From: Acidobacteria subdivision 2 bacterium RH1 MAG20
GTDB lineage: Bacteria > Acidobacteriota > Terriglobia > Terriglobales > Acidobacteriaceae
Direction of reading: 5' to 3'
DNA length: 64,000 nt
Assembly (NCBI GenBank): GCA_002197545.1
Contig: NFUO01000112.1
Span: forward strand, 1 to 64,000
This document shows positions 36,736 to 45,709 of the stretch, one piece after another (positions within the stretch are counted from its first letter, which is position 1; each line of letters opens with the position of its first letter). The notes beneath the pieces were generated by a model. The model searched no databases and was not told where the DNA came from. It saw nothing but the letters and a program-made list of their open reading frames with translations. The position numbers and the translations under genes are program-made.

Positions 36736-37182
36736 ATGGGTATCAATAAGCGGGATGAAGGCAAGAAGGTCAACTCAAACATCAACGTCACGCCGATGGT
36801 GGACGTCATGCTGGTGCTGCTGATTATCTTCATGGTCATTACCCCCATGCTGAACAATAAGGTCAACGTGGATTTGCCGACGGTCGTCTCGGCGGTGGTC
36901 ATGGAAAACGCCAATAAGGAAGACGCTGTCACCGTGGCTGTGACCCGTGATGGCAGGACCTTCCTCGGCGCCAATCAGGTTACCGATGACGATCTTGGCA
37001 CGAAGATTTCGGCATTGCTTGAGAACAAGAACAACAAAGAGGTCTATATGCGTGCCGACCAGCGGGCGAACTACGGCAAGGTCATGGATGCGGTGGACGG
37101 CATTCGCTCCGCCGGCGTGAATCAGCTTGGACTTCTCACCGAGAAGGTCGACAACGATACCAACATGATGACCGGCAAATAA
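36736..37182 (+). CDS. exbD: ExbD/TolR family protein, first copy
   Basis: A 148-residue protein with a single membrane helix (about 20-42), whose conserved Asp lies in TPMVDVMLVLLIIFMV. The periplasmic domain has VDLPTVVSAV and VYMRADQRANYGKVMDAVDG. It works with ExbB to turn proton flow into movement of TonB. The second copy begins 69 bases later. In related operons paired ExbD copies are usual, though how they share the complex is not settled. Confidence 0.93.
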   Translation: MGINKRDEGKKVNSNINVTPMVDVMLVLLIIFMVITPMLNNKVNVDLPTVVSAVVMENANKEDAVTVAVTRDGRTFLGANQVTDDDLGTKISALLENKNNKEVYMRADQRANYGKVMDAVDGIRSAGVNQLGLLTEKVDNDTNMMTGK

Positions 37183-37251
37183 GACCCAGATTTTGTAAGA
37201 CGGCCTACTCGCTCCATATCGAGTCAGCCGGAGAAGACAAGGAGATCTATT

Positions 37252-37686
37252 ATGTCAATGAGCACGGGAACTCAAGGCGGAGCGGTTTCTGAGATCAATG
37301 TAACGCCGCTTATCGACGTACTTCTGGTGCTGCTGATCATCTTCATGGTGATCGTGCCGATAACCCCTAAGGGCTTAGAGACACAGGTGCCCCAGCCTCC
37401 CAAAAACAAGACGCAGGACCAGCCGAACGAGCGCAACATCGTTGTTCAGGTGCTGTCGAATGGCGCGGGCGCTCCGGCGTACAAGATCAACGACACCTCT
37501 TTCAATAAGTCTGAGATCCAGCCGAAACTGGAAGAGATCTATGCAGCCAGGCAGGAGAAGGTCATGTTCGTCCAGGGAGACAAGGACCTTGACTTCAGCA
37601 AAATCGCGGAAGTCATCGACTTCGGCCATCAGGCTGGAGTTGACACTATCGCCCTGATTACACCAAGGATGCAAGCAGGCCAGTGA
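37252..37686 (+). CDS. exbD: ExbD/TolR family protein, second copy
   Basis: A 144-residue paralogue of the preceding gene. The membrane helix again contains the motor Asp (TPLIDVLLVLLIIFMVIVP). The periplasmic part, with QVPQPPKNKTQ and VMFVQGDKDLDFSKIAEVID, differs enough to suggest a distinct contact. AAGGAG lies upstream of the ATG. A strong hairpin closes the operon 25 bases after the stop. Confidence 0.93.
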   Translation: MSMSTGTQGGAVSEINVTPLIDVLLVLLIIFMVIVPITPKGLETQVPQPPKNKTQDQPNERNIVVQVLSNGAGAPAYKINDTSFNKSEIQPKLEEIYAARQEKVMFVQGDKDLDFSKIAEVIDFGHQAGVDTIALITPRMQAGQ

Positions 37687-37710
37687 TCTGGATGGCTAAA
37701 AGTTCAAGCA

Positions 37711-37738
37711 CGGGCGGTGGCGAAGTGGCCACCGCCCG
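37711..37738 (+). terminator. Terminator-like hairpin after second exbD
   Basis: CGGGCGGTGGC (37711-37721) and GCCACCGCCCG (37728-37738) form an 11-base stem with a 6-base loop. It lacks a clean T-tract. Confidence 0.65.
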
Positions 37739-38240
37739 CTGCTTTGGGTTGATTGCGAAACAGGCGGACGCTTATTCAGGCGCATTAAAGTAACCCCCGC
37801 TGCGATGTCCACATTCGAGATGCAACAGAAGGCTTCCAGATTTCAGGTAAGGAAAAGAATTTTCAGATTTGTTGCTATAGGGGGAGTTTGTCTCTCCATA
37901 AAGTCAGAGGAAATTCTGTCGATTTGAAGATCGAGCTCGGCAAAGCATGATGTAAAACCGGGGGCAGGTGATACGAGTTCGCCGTTGAATTTTCGGCCAA
38001 AAGGCTTGCACGAAACGAACTGCACCAGGATTTAAGGCATTCTACCTATGCGAACTAAAAGCTCATACTCTAGTCTGGATTGGTGTATGAAAGACCTATA
38101 TAGCAAAGTAAAAGATACGTCCTCTAGTCATATCGGGGCGTATACCATTACAATCAAACGGGCAAGCTGAAAACCTCGATTTTCCCGATTTTTCGCCCCG
38201 CAAGAAAAACGCGCCTATTTTGAAGGAGACGATACACCCC
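37739..38240. other. Non-coding stretch before the TPR lipoprotein
   Basis: About 500 AT-richer bases. No gene with convincing features. It should contain the promoter of the next gene; a short purine-rich block (GAAGGAGACG, 38221-38231) just before the start is the ribosome-binding site. Confidence 0.4.
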
Positions 38241-39062
38241 ATGAAATTAACCGCACGGATTCCGGTTACGGCAGCTATGCTGGCGCTGCTGCTTGGTTCT
38301 GTAACTGGATGCAACCGCCTGAAGGCACGCGACCAGCTCACCAAGGGTGTACAGGCCTTTAAAAACGCACAATATGAAGAAGCGGTCAACCACTTCCAGA
38401 ACTCGATTGCGCTCGATCCTAATTATGAGGACGCGAAGTTGTATCTCGCAACCGCCTACTCCTACCAGGTGGTGCCGAATCTCGATACCCCGGAGAATCT
38501 GGCAATCGCGCAGAAGGCCCTGGATGGCTTCCAGGTAACCCTCGCGAAGGACCCGAATAATTTGACGGCGCTGAAGCAGATTGCGTCGATTAACCGCAAT
38601 ATCAAGCATTACGACGTGGCGAAAGAGTATGAGAAGAAGGTGATCGCGCTTGCCCCGAACGATCCCGAGGCATATTACACGCTCGGTGTTCTGGACTGGA
38701 TCGAAGCCTACAAGAATGCCACCACGATTCTCGCTGCCGATGGGTTGACCGATGCTCCAAACGGCAACGGGAAGATGTCCAAGGGGGCATGCCAGAAGAT
38801 GCAGGCCGCCAATACGGACCTAGTCGCGGAGGGTTTGCAGTACCTGACGAAGGCTGTGGAACTCAACCCGACCTACGACGATGCCATGTCGTACCTAAAT
38901 CTGACCTACCGCAGGAAGGCTGACCTGGAGTGTGGCAATCCCGCGGCGCTCAAAGCCGATCTTGCTACAGCGGACGACTGGAACAACAAGTCGATGGGAG
39001 CTCGCAAGATCAACGAGAAAAAGAAGGAAGAAAAGACTCCTGGCGGCGTAACCATGCAGTAG
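38241..39062 (+). CDS. Tetratricopeptide-repeat lipoprotein
   Basis: A 273-residue protein with a lipoprotein signal (LLLGSVTGC; lipid-attachment Cys about residue 24). At least three TPR units follow: AFKNAQYEEAVNHFQNSIAL, DPNYEDAKLYLATAYSY and VELNPTYDDAMSYLNLTYRR. The C-terminus is Lys/Glu-rich. It may be a peptidoglycan- or outer-membrane-bound scaffold. It lies downstream of the TonB group but has its own upstream region and a strong terminator. Confidence 0.82.
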   Translation: MKLTARIPVTAAMLALLLGSVTGCNRLKARDQLTKGVQAFKNAQYEEAVNHFQNSIALDPNYEDAKLYLATAYSYQVVPNLDTPENLAIAQKALDGFQVTLAKDPNNLTALKQIASINRNIKHYDVAKEYEKKVIALAPNDPEAYYTLGVLDWIEAYKNATTILAADGLTDAPNGNGKMSKGACQKMQAANTDLVAEGLQYLTKAVELNPTYDDAMSYLNLTYRRKADLECGNPAALKADLATADDWNNKSMGARKINEKKKEEKTPGGVTMQ

Positions 39063-39088
39063 CTGCCTCCCTCATCCAGTAGCAAAAA

Positions 39089-39125
39089 AGAAGGGCCTCT
39101 CCTCGGCGGGAGGCCCTTCTTTTTT
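39089..39125 (+). terminator. Rho-independent terminator
   Basis: AGAAGGGCCTC (39089-39099) pairs with GAGGCCCTTCT (39110-39120), a 10-base loop lies between, and a T-tract follows (39120-39125). The A-tract before the stem allows function on the other strand too. Confidence 0.92.
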
Positions 39126-39178
39126 GCGCATCGCAGCCAGGGGTCTGAGGTGGTGGACGAGTGGGATAAAATTGCCGC

Positions 39179-40684
39179 TTGCGACGGTCTATACAAAAAG
39201 TCCTGATTGCGAATCGCGGCGAGATTGCTTCGCGTGTGATGCGAGCCTGTCGAGAGATGGGGTTGGCGACGGTGGCAGTCTACTCCGACGCCGACCGCGC
39301 TGCGCTGCATGTGCTTCATGCGGATGAAGCGTATCGGCTGGGTCCGGCTCCGGCCTCGGAGAGCTATCTGCGAGGCGATCTGATTCTGGAGATCGCGCGG
39401 AAGGCCGGGGTGGACGCGGTGCATCCGGGCTATGGGTTCCTCTCGGAGAATGCGGAGTTCGCGGAGGCCTGTGCGGCGGCAGGAGTGGTGTTTATCGGGC
39501 CGCCGGGGAGCGCGATGCGGGTGCTGGGATCGAAGACGCGGGCGCGGCAGGCGGCGGATGCAGCGGAGATGCCTCGGGTGCCGGGCAGCGTGACTGGTCT
39601 GGGGTCAGTTGAAGAAGCGGCGCGGGTGGCGGAGGAGATTGGCTATCCGGTGATGCTGAAGGCTGCCGCGGGCGGCGGCGGGAAAGGGATGCGGGCGGTA
39701 GCTTCGCCGAAGGAGCTGGCATCGGCGTATGGGGCGGCCAGCAGCGAGGCGGAGCGCAGCTTCGGGTCGGGTGAGGTGTATCTGGAGAAGCTCATCGAGC
39801 GGCCGCGGCATATCGAAATTCAGTTGATGGCGGATGAGCATGGCGGCTGCTTATACCTGGGTGAGCGGGAGTGTTCGGTGCAGCGGCGGCATCAGAAAGT
39901 GATTGAGGAGGCTCCTTCCGCGGTTGTCGGTGAAGCCCTGCGGCGGCGGATGGGAGAGGCTGCGGTTCGGCTCGCGTTGTCGTCTGGGTATGTCAATGCG
40001 GGGACGGTCGAGTTTCTGGTGGATGATGCCGAGAACTTCTACTTCCTCGAGATGAATACGCGGCTGCAGGTGGAGCATCCCGTGACCGAGATGATCACTG
40101 GGCTGGATCTGGTGCAGATGCAGATCCGGGTAGCGATGGGAGAACCGCTGGGGTTGAAGCAGGAAGAGGTACGGCTGCGCGGACATGCAGTGGAGTGCAG
40201 GATTTATGCGGAGGACCCGGAGAACAATTTCTTTCCGTCGCCGGGGTTGATTACGCGGCTGGTGCAGCCGGGCGGACCGGGGATTCGCGAGGACTGCGGG
40301 GTATATGCGGGCTGGACTGTGCCGCTGGAGTACGATCCGATGCTGTCCAAACTGGTGGCGTTTGCCCAGACGCGAGAGGTGGCGATTGACCGGATGCTGC
40401 GGGCGCTGGATGAGTATGCGATCGGCGGGATCAAGACGAACATCGGGTTGTTCCGGCGGATATTGATGGATGCTGACTTTCGCGCGGCGCGGATCGATAC
40501 GGGGTATCTGGAACGGCTGCTGGCTGATAGTCCTCTGGTAGAAGCGGCGGCGATTTCTGAAGATGTGGTGGCGGTTGCGGCTGCTTTGTTGACTTCCATG
40601 AGTGGAGAGAGAGAACTGATGGTCGATATGGTGGAGGAGAGCAAGTGGGCTGCGGCGGGGCGGCAGGAGGGGTTGAGGGCGTGA
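39179..40684 (+). CDS. Biotin carboxylase subunit of an acyl-CoA carboxylase
   Basis: A 501-residue ATP-grasp enzyme that carboxylates protein-bound biotin. Residues include LIANRGEIASRVMRACRE (start), VHPGYGFLSENAEFA, the Gly-rich ATP loop AAAGGGGKGMRA (about 162-173), RHIEIQLMADEHG, ECSVQRRHQKVIEEAPS and FLEMNTRLQVEHPVTEM (active site Arg/Glu). At 501 it is longer than AccC of E. coli (449) and closer to the alpha subunits of propionyl- or methylcrotonyl-CoA carboxylase. The start appears to be TTG 39179. The stop overlaps the next gene by four bases. No carboxyltransferase gene is in the window. Confidence 0.9.
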   Translation: MRRSIQKVLIANRGEIASRVMRACREMGLATVAVYSDADRAALHVLHADEAYRLGPAPASESYLRGDLILEIARKAGVDAVHPGYGFLSENAEFAEACAAAGVVFIGPPGSAMRVLGSKTRARQAADAAEMPRVPGSVTGLGSVEEAARVAEEIGYPVMLKAAAGGGGKGMRAVASPKELASAYGAASSEAERSFGSGEVYLEKLIERPRHIEIQLMADEHGGCLYLGERECSVQRRHQKVIEEAPSAVVGEALRRRMGEAAVRLALSSGYVNAGTVEFLVDDAENFYFLEMNTRLQVEHPVTEMITGLDLVQMQIRVAMGEPLGLKQEEVRLRGHAVECRIYAEDPENNFFPSPGLITRLVQPGGPGIREDCGVYAGWTVPLEYDPMLSKLVAFAQTREVAIDRMLRALDEYAIGGIKTNIGLFRRILMDADFRAARIDTGYLERLLADSPLVEAAAISEDVVAVAAALLTSMSGERELMVDMVEESKWAAAGRQEGLRA

Positions 40685-41172
40685 CCGTGTGGCTTGAGAT
40701 CGACGGCAGGAAGCGTCGGGTGGAGTTGCCAGCCACTGGTGTCGGCGGAGCGATGGAGTGCGTAGTCGATGGCCGGTCCGTGATGGTGGATGCGAGGGTG
40801 TTGCAGCCGGGCGTGATGTCGCTGGTGGTGGCGGGGCGGCAGTACCGGTGCATTCTGGATGGGGATGGAGTGTTGATTGACAGCAGGCGATACGGATTTG
40901 AGGTGAACGATCCGCGTTCGCTGCAGGGACGGCGCGGCGCGGGTGCGGGCGCTGCGGGGCCTCGAGCGGTGAAGGCTCCTATGCCGGGGCGCGTGGTGCG
41001 GGTGCTGGTTGCGGCTGGAGAAGAGGTGGCGGAGCAGCAGGGCGTCGTGGTGATTGAGGCGATGAAGATGCAGAATGAGCTGAAGTCTCCGAAGGCAGGC
41101 AGGGTGGTTCGTGTGGCCGTTGCAGAGGGAGATACGGTTGGCGCTGGCGATGTGCTGGTGGTTGTCGAGTAA
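40681..41172 (+). CDS. Biotin carboxyl carrier protein
   Basis: A 163-residue protein; the first 90 residues are a small beta-rich region (VWLEIDGRKRRVELPATG, VDARVLQPGVMSLVVAGRQY) resembling the BT linker of acyl-CoA carboxylases. The biotinyl domain is about 97-163, with the biotin-accepting Lys129 in VVIEAMKMQNEL and KAPMPGRVVRVLVA before it. GTG 40681 overlaps the biotin carboxylase stop (GTGA), so the two are coupled and together equal one alpha subunit split in two. Confidence 0.9.
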   Translation: MTVWLEIDGRKRRVELPATGVGGAMECVVDGRSVMVDARVLQPGVMSLVVAGRQYRCILDGDGVLIDSRRYGFEVNDPRSLQGRRGAGAGAAGPRAVKAPMPGRVVRVLVAAGEEVAEQQGVVVIEAMKMQNELKSPKAGRVVRVAVAEGDTVGAGDVLVVVE

Positions 41173-41281
41173 AGCGGCGACCGCGGGTTACGCGAACAGG
41201 AATGAATGAGGGCAGGATTGGAAAGGGGGTGAGAAGCAGGAGTGAGGCGTCGGTCCTTTTCTTCAGGATTGCGGGTCGTGG

Positions 41282-41548
41282 TCAGTTTGGATTCGAGCGA
41301 ATGTGGTAGTACCGCCGCGCGGTTTCCACGACTACGCCGGCCAGTGCATACGTGGCCGCATTCATAACAAGGTCGAAGTAGAATGTTTGCGGGTGGCTGG
41401 CAATCGAAATCGGGCAGCTCAGATGGACGAGAGCCCGCCCGACGCCGCCCGCACCAAGCGGATTCGAGAAAGTCGCTGAGATGTAGACTCTCCATACGAC
41501 GACAACGAGCGCACCCAAACCCGCCCAAATCGCGATTCGGAGTTTCAT
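41282..41548 (-). CDS. Small membrane protein, unknown
   Basis: An 88-residue protein with an N-terminal helix (IAIWAGLGALVVVVWRVYI) and a second hydrophobic stretch (FDLVMNAATYALAGVVVETA). The layout recalls small VanZ-like or holin-like membrane proteins, but no motif supports a family. The ATG at 41548 follows a purine run GAGGAGGAGG, the strongest ribosome-binding signal in this part; an ATG at 41581 is the alternative. Nothing assigns a role. Confidence 0.55.
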   Translation of the reverse strand: MKLRIAIWAGLGALVVVVWRVYISATFSNPLGAGGVGRALVHLSCPISIASHPQTFYFDLVMNAATYALAGVVVETARRYYHIRSNPN

Positions 41549-41700
41549 GCTTCCTCCTCCTCTTCCGTACGCTCCAATCATCCCACCGAATCACTCAAAC
41601 TCCAAAATGACCCACTACCGGATTGCGAATCTCCATGCCATTTTGCGTCTTCGGGGCTACAATTCCCTCGAACCTAATCTTGCTGAATCGAGAGCTACTT

Positions 41701-42456
41701 ATGAGCGATGGCGTAGTTGTGGCAGACAGACAGGCGGCGGCACCGGGATTGAGCCAGGTGGAGCGTGTGGTGGATACGTTCATCGCTCCGACGAAGACAT
41801 TTACCGACATTCTGCGGAGCAGAAGCTGGTGGCTGCCGTTTCTGCTGACCGTGGTGGTTTCGCTGGGCGTGACGTTTTCCGTTACCAGGCAGGTGGGATG
41901 GGAGCGCGTGGTGGAGAACCAGATCCAGTCGAATCCCAAGCAGGAGGACGCGCTGTCGAGCCTGACTCCGGAGCAGCGTACAGGCCGGGTCCATGCCATG
42001 TCGGTCGGATACCGCTATACGTCCTATGCCTTTCCGGTACTGATACTGCTCTTCGCGGCGATTGCGGCGCTGGGGCTTTGGGCCACGTTCAACTTTGGCC
42101 TGGGGACGCGGACGACGTTCGGCGAGATGTTCTGCCTGTGGATGTATTGCTCGCTGCCGAAGTTGCTGATTGGCCTGTTGACGATCCTGACGCTCTGGTT
42201 CGGCGGCAACGCCGAGGCGTTCGACCTGAAGAACCCGGTGGGAACCAACCTTGGCTACTATTTCCCGGACGCTGGAGCGGGGTTTAAGGCTGCCCTTGGC
42301 TTCTTCGACGTGATCGGGATATGGAGCCTGGTGCTGCTGGTGATCGGGACGGCGATTGTGGCCAAGGTGAGTCGCGGAAAGGCAGCGGCGGTGGTCGTGG
42401 GATGGTGGGTGCTGATCCTTATCATCAGCGTGGCGATGGCGGCGGCGCTCAGCTAG
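41701..42456 (+). CDS. YIP1 family membrane protein
   Basis: A 251-residue integral membrane protein of the Yip1/DUF1282-like group. It opens with SQVERVVDTFIAPTKTFTDI, typical of the family start, then four or five hydrophobic segments: SWWLPFLLTVVVSLGVTFSV, VLILLFAAIAALGLWATFNF, KLLIGLLTILTLWFG, VIGIWSLVLLVIGTAIVAKV, AVVVGWWVLILIISVAMA. Such proteins often sit beside efflux or lipoprotein-transport genes, here next to a PadR-permease pair. ATG 41701 is chosen because earlier codons give an unlikely hydrophilic extension. Exact role unknown. Confidence 0.82.
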   Translation: MSDGVVVADRQAAAPGLSQVERVVDTFIAPTKTFTDILRSRSWWLPFLLTVVVSLGVTFSVTRQVGWERVVENQIQSNPKQEDALSSLTPEQRTGRVHAMSVGYRYTSYAFPVLILLFAAIAALGLWATFNFGLGTRTTFGEMFCLWMYCSLPKLLIGLLTILTLWFGGNAEAFDLKNPVGTNLGYYFPDAGAGFKAALGFFDVIGIWSLVLLVIGTAIVAKVSRGKAAAVVVGWWVLILIISVAMAAALS

Positions 42457-42486
42457 AGGGTTTATCCCTTTGTCCTCCTTCTGAAA

Positions 42487-42521
42487 GAGTCAGACCCAGC
42501 ATTTGTCGCTGGGCCTAACTC
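42487..42521 (+). terminator. Hairpin after YIP1 gene
   Basis: GAGTCAGACCCAGC pairs with GCTGGGCCTAACTC with two mismatches around a 7-base loop. A T-run occurs only 12 bases later. Confidence 0.5.
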
Positions 42522-42592
42522 CTGGTATCCACTTTTTCCCGAACTCGTTTTTTGTGCGCCTCCAAAAATTCTCTTGCCGAGTCGATATTAAG

Positions 42593-42611
42593 GATGTAGA
42601 TTGTCTACATC
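42593..42611. promoter_or_regulatory. PadR-type operator palindrome
   Basis: GATGTAGA-TTG-TCTACATC is a perfect inverted repeat that ends at the base before the ATG of the PadR gene. It contains ATGT and ACAT separated by nine bases, like described PadR sites. A bound repressor would block both transcription and translation start. Confidence 0.7.
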
Positions 42612-42989
42612 ATGACGATGCAATCGAAGACTGGCTATCAGAATCGGATTGAACTGCTGCAGGGGACGCTGGACATGCTGATCCTGAAGACGCTGCAGTG
42701 GGGTGAGCAGCATGGCTATGGGATCAGCCAGGCGATTCGTGTGAGTTCGGACGAGGTGTTGCAGGTGGAGACCGGGTCGTTATATCCGGCGCTGCACCGG
42801 CTGGAGCGGCAGGGGTGGGTCTCCGCGGAGTGGAAGAAGAGCGAGAGTAATCAGCGGGCCAAGTTCTATCGCATTACCCCTCTTGGTAAGGAGCAGCTTG
42901 CCTCCGACTATGAGCGCTGGGGGAAGATGGTCGCGACTATAGAGGGGATTATGGGTGCGACTATCGATGCTTCAAGGAGCAAAGTATGA
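42612..42989 (+). CDS. PadR family transcriptional regulator (first)
   Basis: A 125-residue winged-helix repressor. LLQGTLDMLILKTLQWGEQHGYGI is the classic N-terminal helix, GSLYPALHRLERQGWVSAEW is the recognition helix and wing, and KFYRITPLGKEQL ends the domain. Four bases (ATGA) overlap the permease gene, so it is translated with it. A palindrome directly before the ATG suggests autorepression. PadR proteins respond to phenolic or drug-like compounds in characterised cases. Confidence 0.92.
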   Translation: MTMQSKTGYQNRIELLQGTLDMLILKTLQWGEQHGYGISQAIRVSSDEVLQVETGSLYPALHRLERQGWVSAEWKKSESNQRAKFYRITPLGKEQLASDYERWGKMVATIEGIMGATIDASRSKV

Positions 42990-45646
42990 ACTCGTTTCGA
43001 TCATTAAGAAATGCGATGCGGGACAAGACGGAGTTGACGGAAGAGCTGGAGAGTCATCTGCGGATGGCCACGGCTGATCGTGTGGAGCAAGGTGCGTCGC
43101 CAGACGATGCGAGGAGAGAAGCGATGCGTGAGTTTGGGAATGTTCCGCTGATTGCGGATGTGACGCGGGAACGGTGGGGCTGGCTTCGGCTGGAGCATAG
43201 TTTGCAGGACCTGCGCTATACCTTTCGCACGCTGCGGCGTGATCGTGGCTTTACGTTTATTGCCGTGCTGATTCTGGCGCTGGGTATTGGCTCGAACATT
43301 GTGGTCTTCAGCGTGGTGAATACGATTCTGCTGCGGCCGCTGCCGTTTTATCAGCCGCAGCAGTTGGTGTGGATTGCGCCGCCGAACAGTGGGCATAACC
43401 TCTCCGGTGCCACCTATTCGGCGGATGCGTATGACGATCTGCGTTCGATGAACCGTTCGTATGAGGACGTGACTGGCTACTATGCGTTTTCGGCGCCGGA
43501 CAATGTGAAGCTGACGGGGCATGGTGAGCCGAAGCCGGTGACAGACATCCGAGTAGCGGGGAATTTCTTTCATGTGTTGGGAGTGGAGCCAGAGCTGGGA
43601 CGGACGTTTACGGAAGAGGAGACGCGAACCGGTGGGTCAGCGGTGCTGCTGTCTTATGCGTTCTGGAAGCAGCAGTTTGGCGGCGACCGGAGCATTGTGG
43701 GCAAAGCGATCACGATGAACGACACGCCGTTGACCGTTATCGGCGTGCTGCCCGAGACGTTCGACTTTGGAGCTGTGTTTTCGCCGGGAGCCAAGGTAGA
43801 TGCATTTACTTCCCAGAGCATGAACGATATTCGCGACGAGGGAAACACGCTGGCACTGATTGGCCGACTGAGGCCAGGGGTGAGTCTGGCGCAGGCGCAG
43901 ACCGAGGCTGTGACCCTGTTTCCGAAGTTTTACTGGAGCAAGAAGCAGGCGAATTCAAACAATGTCTACACGGCGAAGCCAATGTTCCTGAAGGACTATG
44001 TGAGCGGAGCGCTACGCCGGTCGCTGATCGTGCTGTGGTGTGCGGTCGGAATGATTTTGCTGATTGTGTGCGTGAATCTTTCGAACCTGTTGCTGGCGAG
44101 GATGGCGACGCGCAGTAAGGAGTTTGCGTTGCGGGTTGCATTGGGCGCTGGACGTGGACGCCTGATTCGGCAACTGCTTACCGAGAGCCTAGTACTGTCA
44201 GGCGCGGGCACGGTGGTGGGACTTGGGTTCGCGTATGCGGCGACATTCTGGCTGGCGCATCAGGGATCGATTGCGTTGCCGCTGTTGAGCAGCGTCCATG
44301 TGGATGGTGTTGTTCTGGCGTGGACGGTGCTGGTTGCGATTGTCGTCGGGCTGCTGTTTGGGTTGGCGCCGGGGTTGAAGATGTCGAACACCGGCGATCT
44401 CCAGGAGGTGCTGAAGGACTCCGGGCCGGGGACCAGCAGCGGCAGAAAACATGAGCGGCTGCGCTTCATACTGGTGATCTCCGAGGTGGCGCTGGCCTGT
44501 GTGCTGATGGTGGGCGCAGGGCTACTGCTGCGGAGCTTCCTGCAGGTGCTGGACATCGACCTTGGATTTCAGCCGAGCCATGCTGCCGCGATCAAGCTGG
44601 ACCTCCCCACGAACACGGATATGAACTCGACCGATCCGGCAGTGGCTGCGAGGGGAGCGGAGAAGAGGAGCGCGGTGCTGCAGGATATATTGCACCGCGT
44701 GAGCGGGATTCCCGGGGTTGAGACAGCCGGAGTCTCCGACAATCTGCCACTGGAGCGCAACCGGGGCTGGGACGCACCACAGGTGAAGGGAAAACCATAT
44801 CGGTCAGGGCAGAATCCTGGGGCGTTCGTCTATATGATCTCGCCGGGATACCTGGAGGCGATGGGGATGCGTCTGCGCGGGCGGGACTTTGGTTGGGAGG
44901 ACACCGCGAAGACCGAATCTGTGATGATTCTGAACCAAAAAGCAGCGCGCTCGATGTGGCCGGGAGAAGACCCGGTGGGACGGATGGCAACGTTGCAGGG
45001 GCATGATGTTCGCGTGATCGGCGTGATTGACGACGTGCACGAGAGCAACCTGGAGGGCAAGACCGGGTGGCAGATGTATCTGCCGATTACGCAGGGATGG
45101 GACACCGAGGACACGCAGCTGGTCGTGCGGTCGAAGATGCCGGTGAGTGCGCTGTCGTTGAGCGTGATGCGCACACTGCGGTCGATCGATCCGGGGCAGC
45201 CTGCGGCTGAGTTGCGGCCGATTCAGAGCATCGTCGATCATGCGACTTCGCCGCGGAAATTCTTTGCGGTGCTGGTTGGGATCTTTGCGGGGCTTGGGTT
45301 GCTGCTGGCTTCGCTGGGAATCTATGGCGTGATCTCGTACTCCGTGACTCGGCAGACGCAGGAGATTGGGATTCGCATGGCCCTGGGTGCTACGCGGGAG
45401 CGGGTGCAGATGGATGTGATCTCGAAGACGCTGCGCATGGCGCTGATTGGGTTGGCGGTAGGGACGGTGGCTTCCTTTGTGATGGCCGGCGCGATCAGTT
45501 CGATGCTGTTCGGCACCGAGCCGACCGATCCGGCAACATTTGTGGGTATGGTTGTGTTGCTCATCACGGTTGCTTTCGTTGCAGGATATCTGCCTGCGCG
45601 ACGAGCTTCACGGATCAATCCGATGGTCGCTCTTCGCAGCAATTGA
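42986..45646 (+). CDS. ADOP-type ABC transporter permease (first)
   Basis: An 886-residue protein of the acidobacterial duplicated orphan permease group, in the MacB/FtsX superfamily. A soluble prefix (about 1-80) precedes the first helix (FTFIAVLILALGIGSNIVVF, about 88-110). A periplasmic MacB core (about 115-330), a first FtsX unit (about 345-460), then LRFILVISEVALACVLMVGA and a second periplasmic domain, and a second FtsX unit (about 755-880) ending YLPARRASRINPMVALRS follow. No ATP-binding protein is encoded beside it, hence orphan. Its likely work is efflux or a mechanical envelope task driven by an unlinked ATPase; substrate unknown. Confidence 0.9.
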   Translation: MNSFRSLRNAMRDKTELTEELESHLRMATADRVEQGASPDDARREAMREFGNVPLIADVTRERWGWLRLEHSLQDLRYTFRTLRRDRGFTFIAVLILALGIGSNIVVFSVVNTILLRPLPFYQPQQLVWIAPPNSGHNLSGATYSADAYDDLRSMNRSYEDVTGYYAFSAPDNVKLTGHGEPKPVTDIRVAGNFFHVLGVEPELGRTFTEEETRTGGSAVLLSYAFWKQQFGGDRSIVGKAITMNDTPLTVIGVLPETFDFGAVFSPGAKVDAFTSQSMNDIRDEGNTLALIGRLRPGVSLAQAQTEAVTLFPKFYWSKKQANSNNVYTAKPMFLKDYVSGALRRSLIVLWCAVGMILLIVCVNLSNLLLARMATRSKEFALRVALGAGRGRLIRQLLTESLVLSGAGTVVGLGFAYAATFWLAHQGSIALPLLSSVHVDGVVLAWTVLVAIVVGLLFGLAPGLKMSNTGDLQEVLKDSGPGTSSGRKHERLRFILVISEVALACVLMVGAGLLLRSFLQVLDIDLGFQPSHAAAIKLDLPTNTDMNSTDPAVAARGAEKRSAVLQDILHRVSGIPGVETAGVSDNLPLERNRGWDAPQVKGKPYRSGQNPGAFVYMISPGYLEAMGMRLRGRDFGWEDTAKTESVMILNQKAARSMWPGEDPVGRMATLQGHDVRVIGVIDDVHESNLEGKTGWQMYLPITQGWDTEDTQLVVRSKMPVSALSLSVMRTLRSIDPGQPAAELRPIQSIVDHATSPRKFFAVLVGIFAGLGLLLASLGIYGVISYSVTRQTQEIGIRMALGATRERVQMDVISKTLRMALIGLAVGTVASFVMAGAISSMLFGTEPTDPATFVGMVVLLITVAFVAGYLPARRASRINPMVALRSN

Positions 45647-45709
45647 GGAAGGTATGTTTCGTTAAAGCGAGAAGAAGTCTAAGAAGCTGTCCAGAAACTC
45701 CTATAGGCC

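Noticed and set aside
37843..38025. 60-codon minus-strand frame between exbD and the TPR lipoprotein
   Set aside because: No signal, motif or ribosome-binding site to support it.
41282..41548. VanZ family call for the small membrane protein
   Set aside because: The two-helix layout alone is not enough and no VanZ motif is visible.
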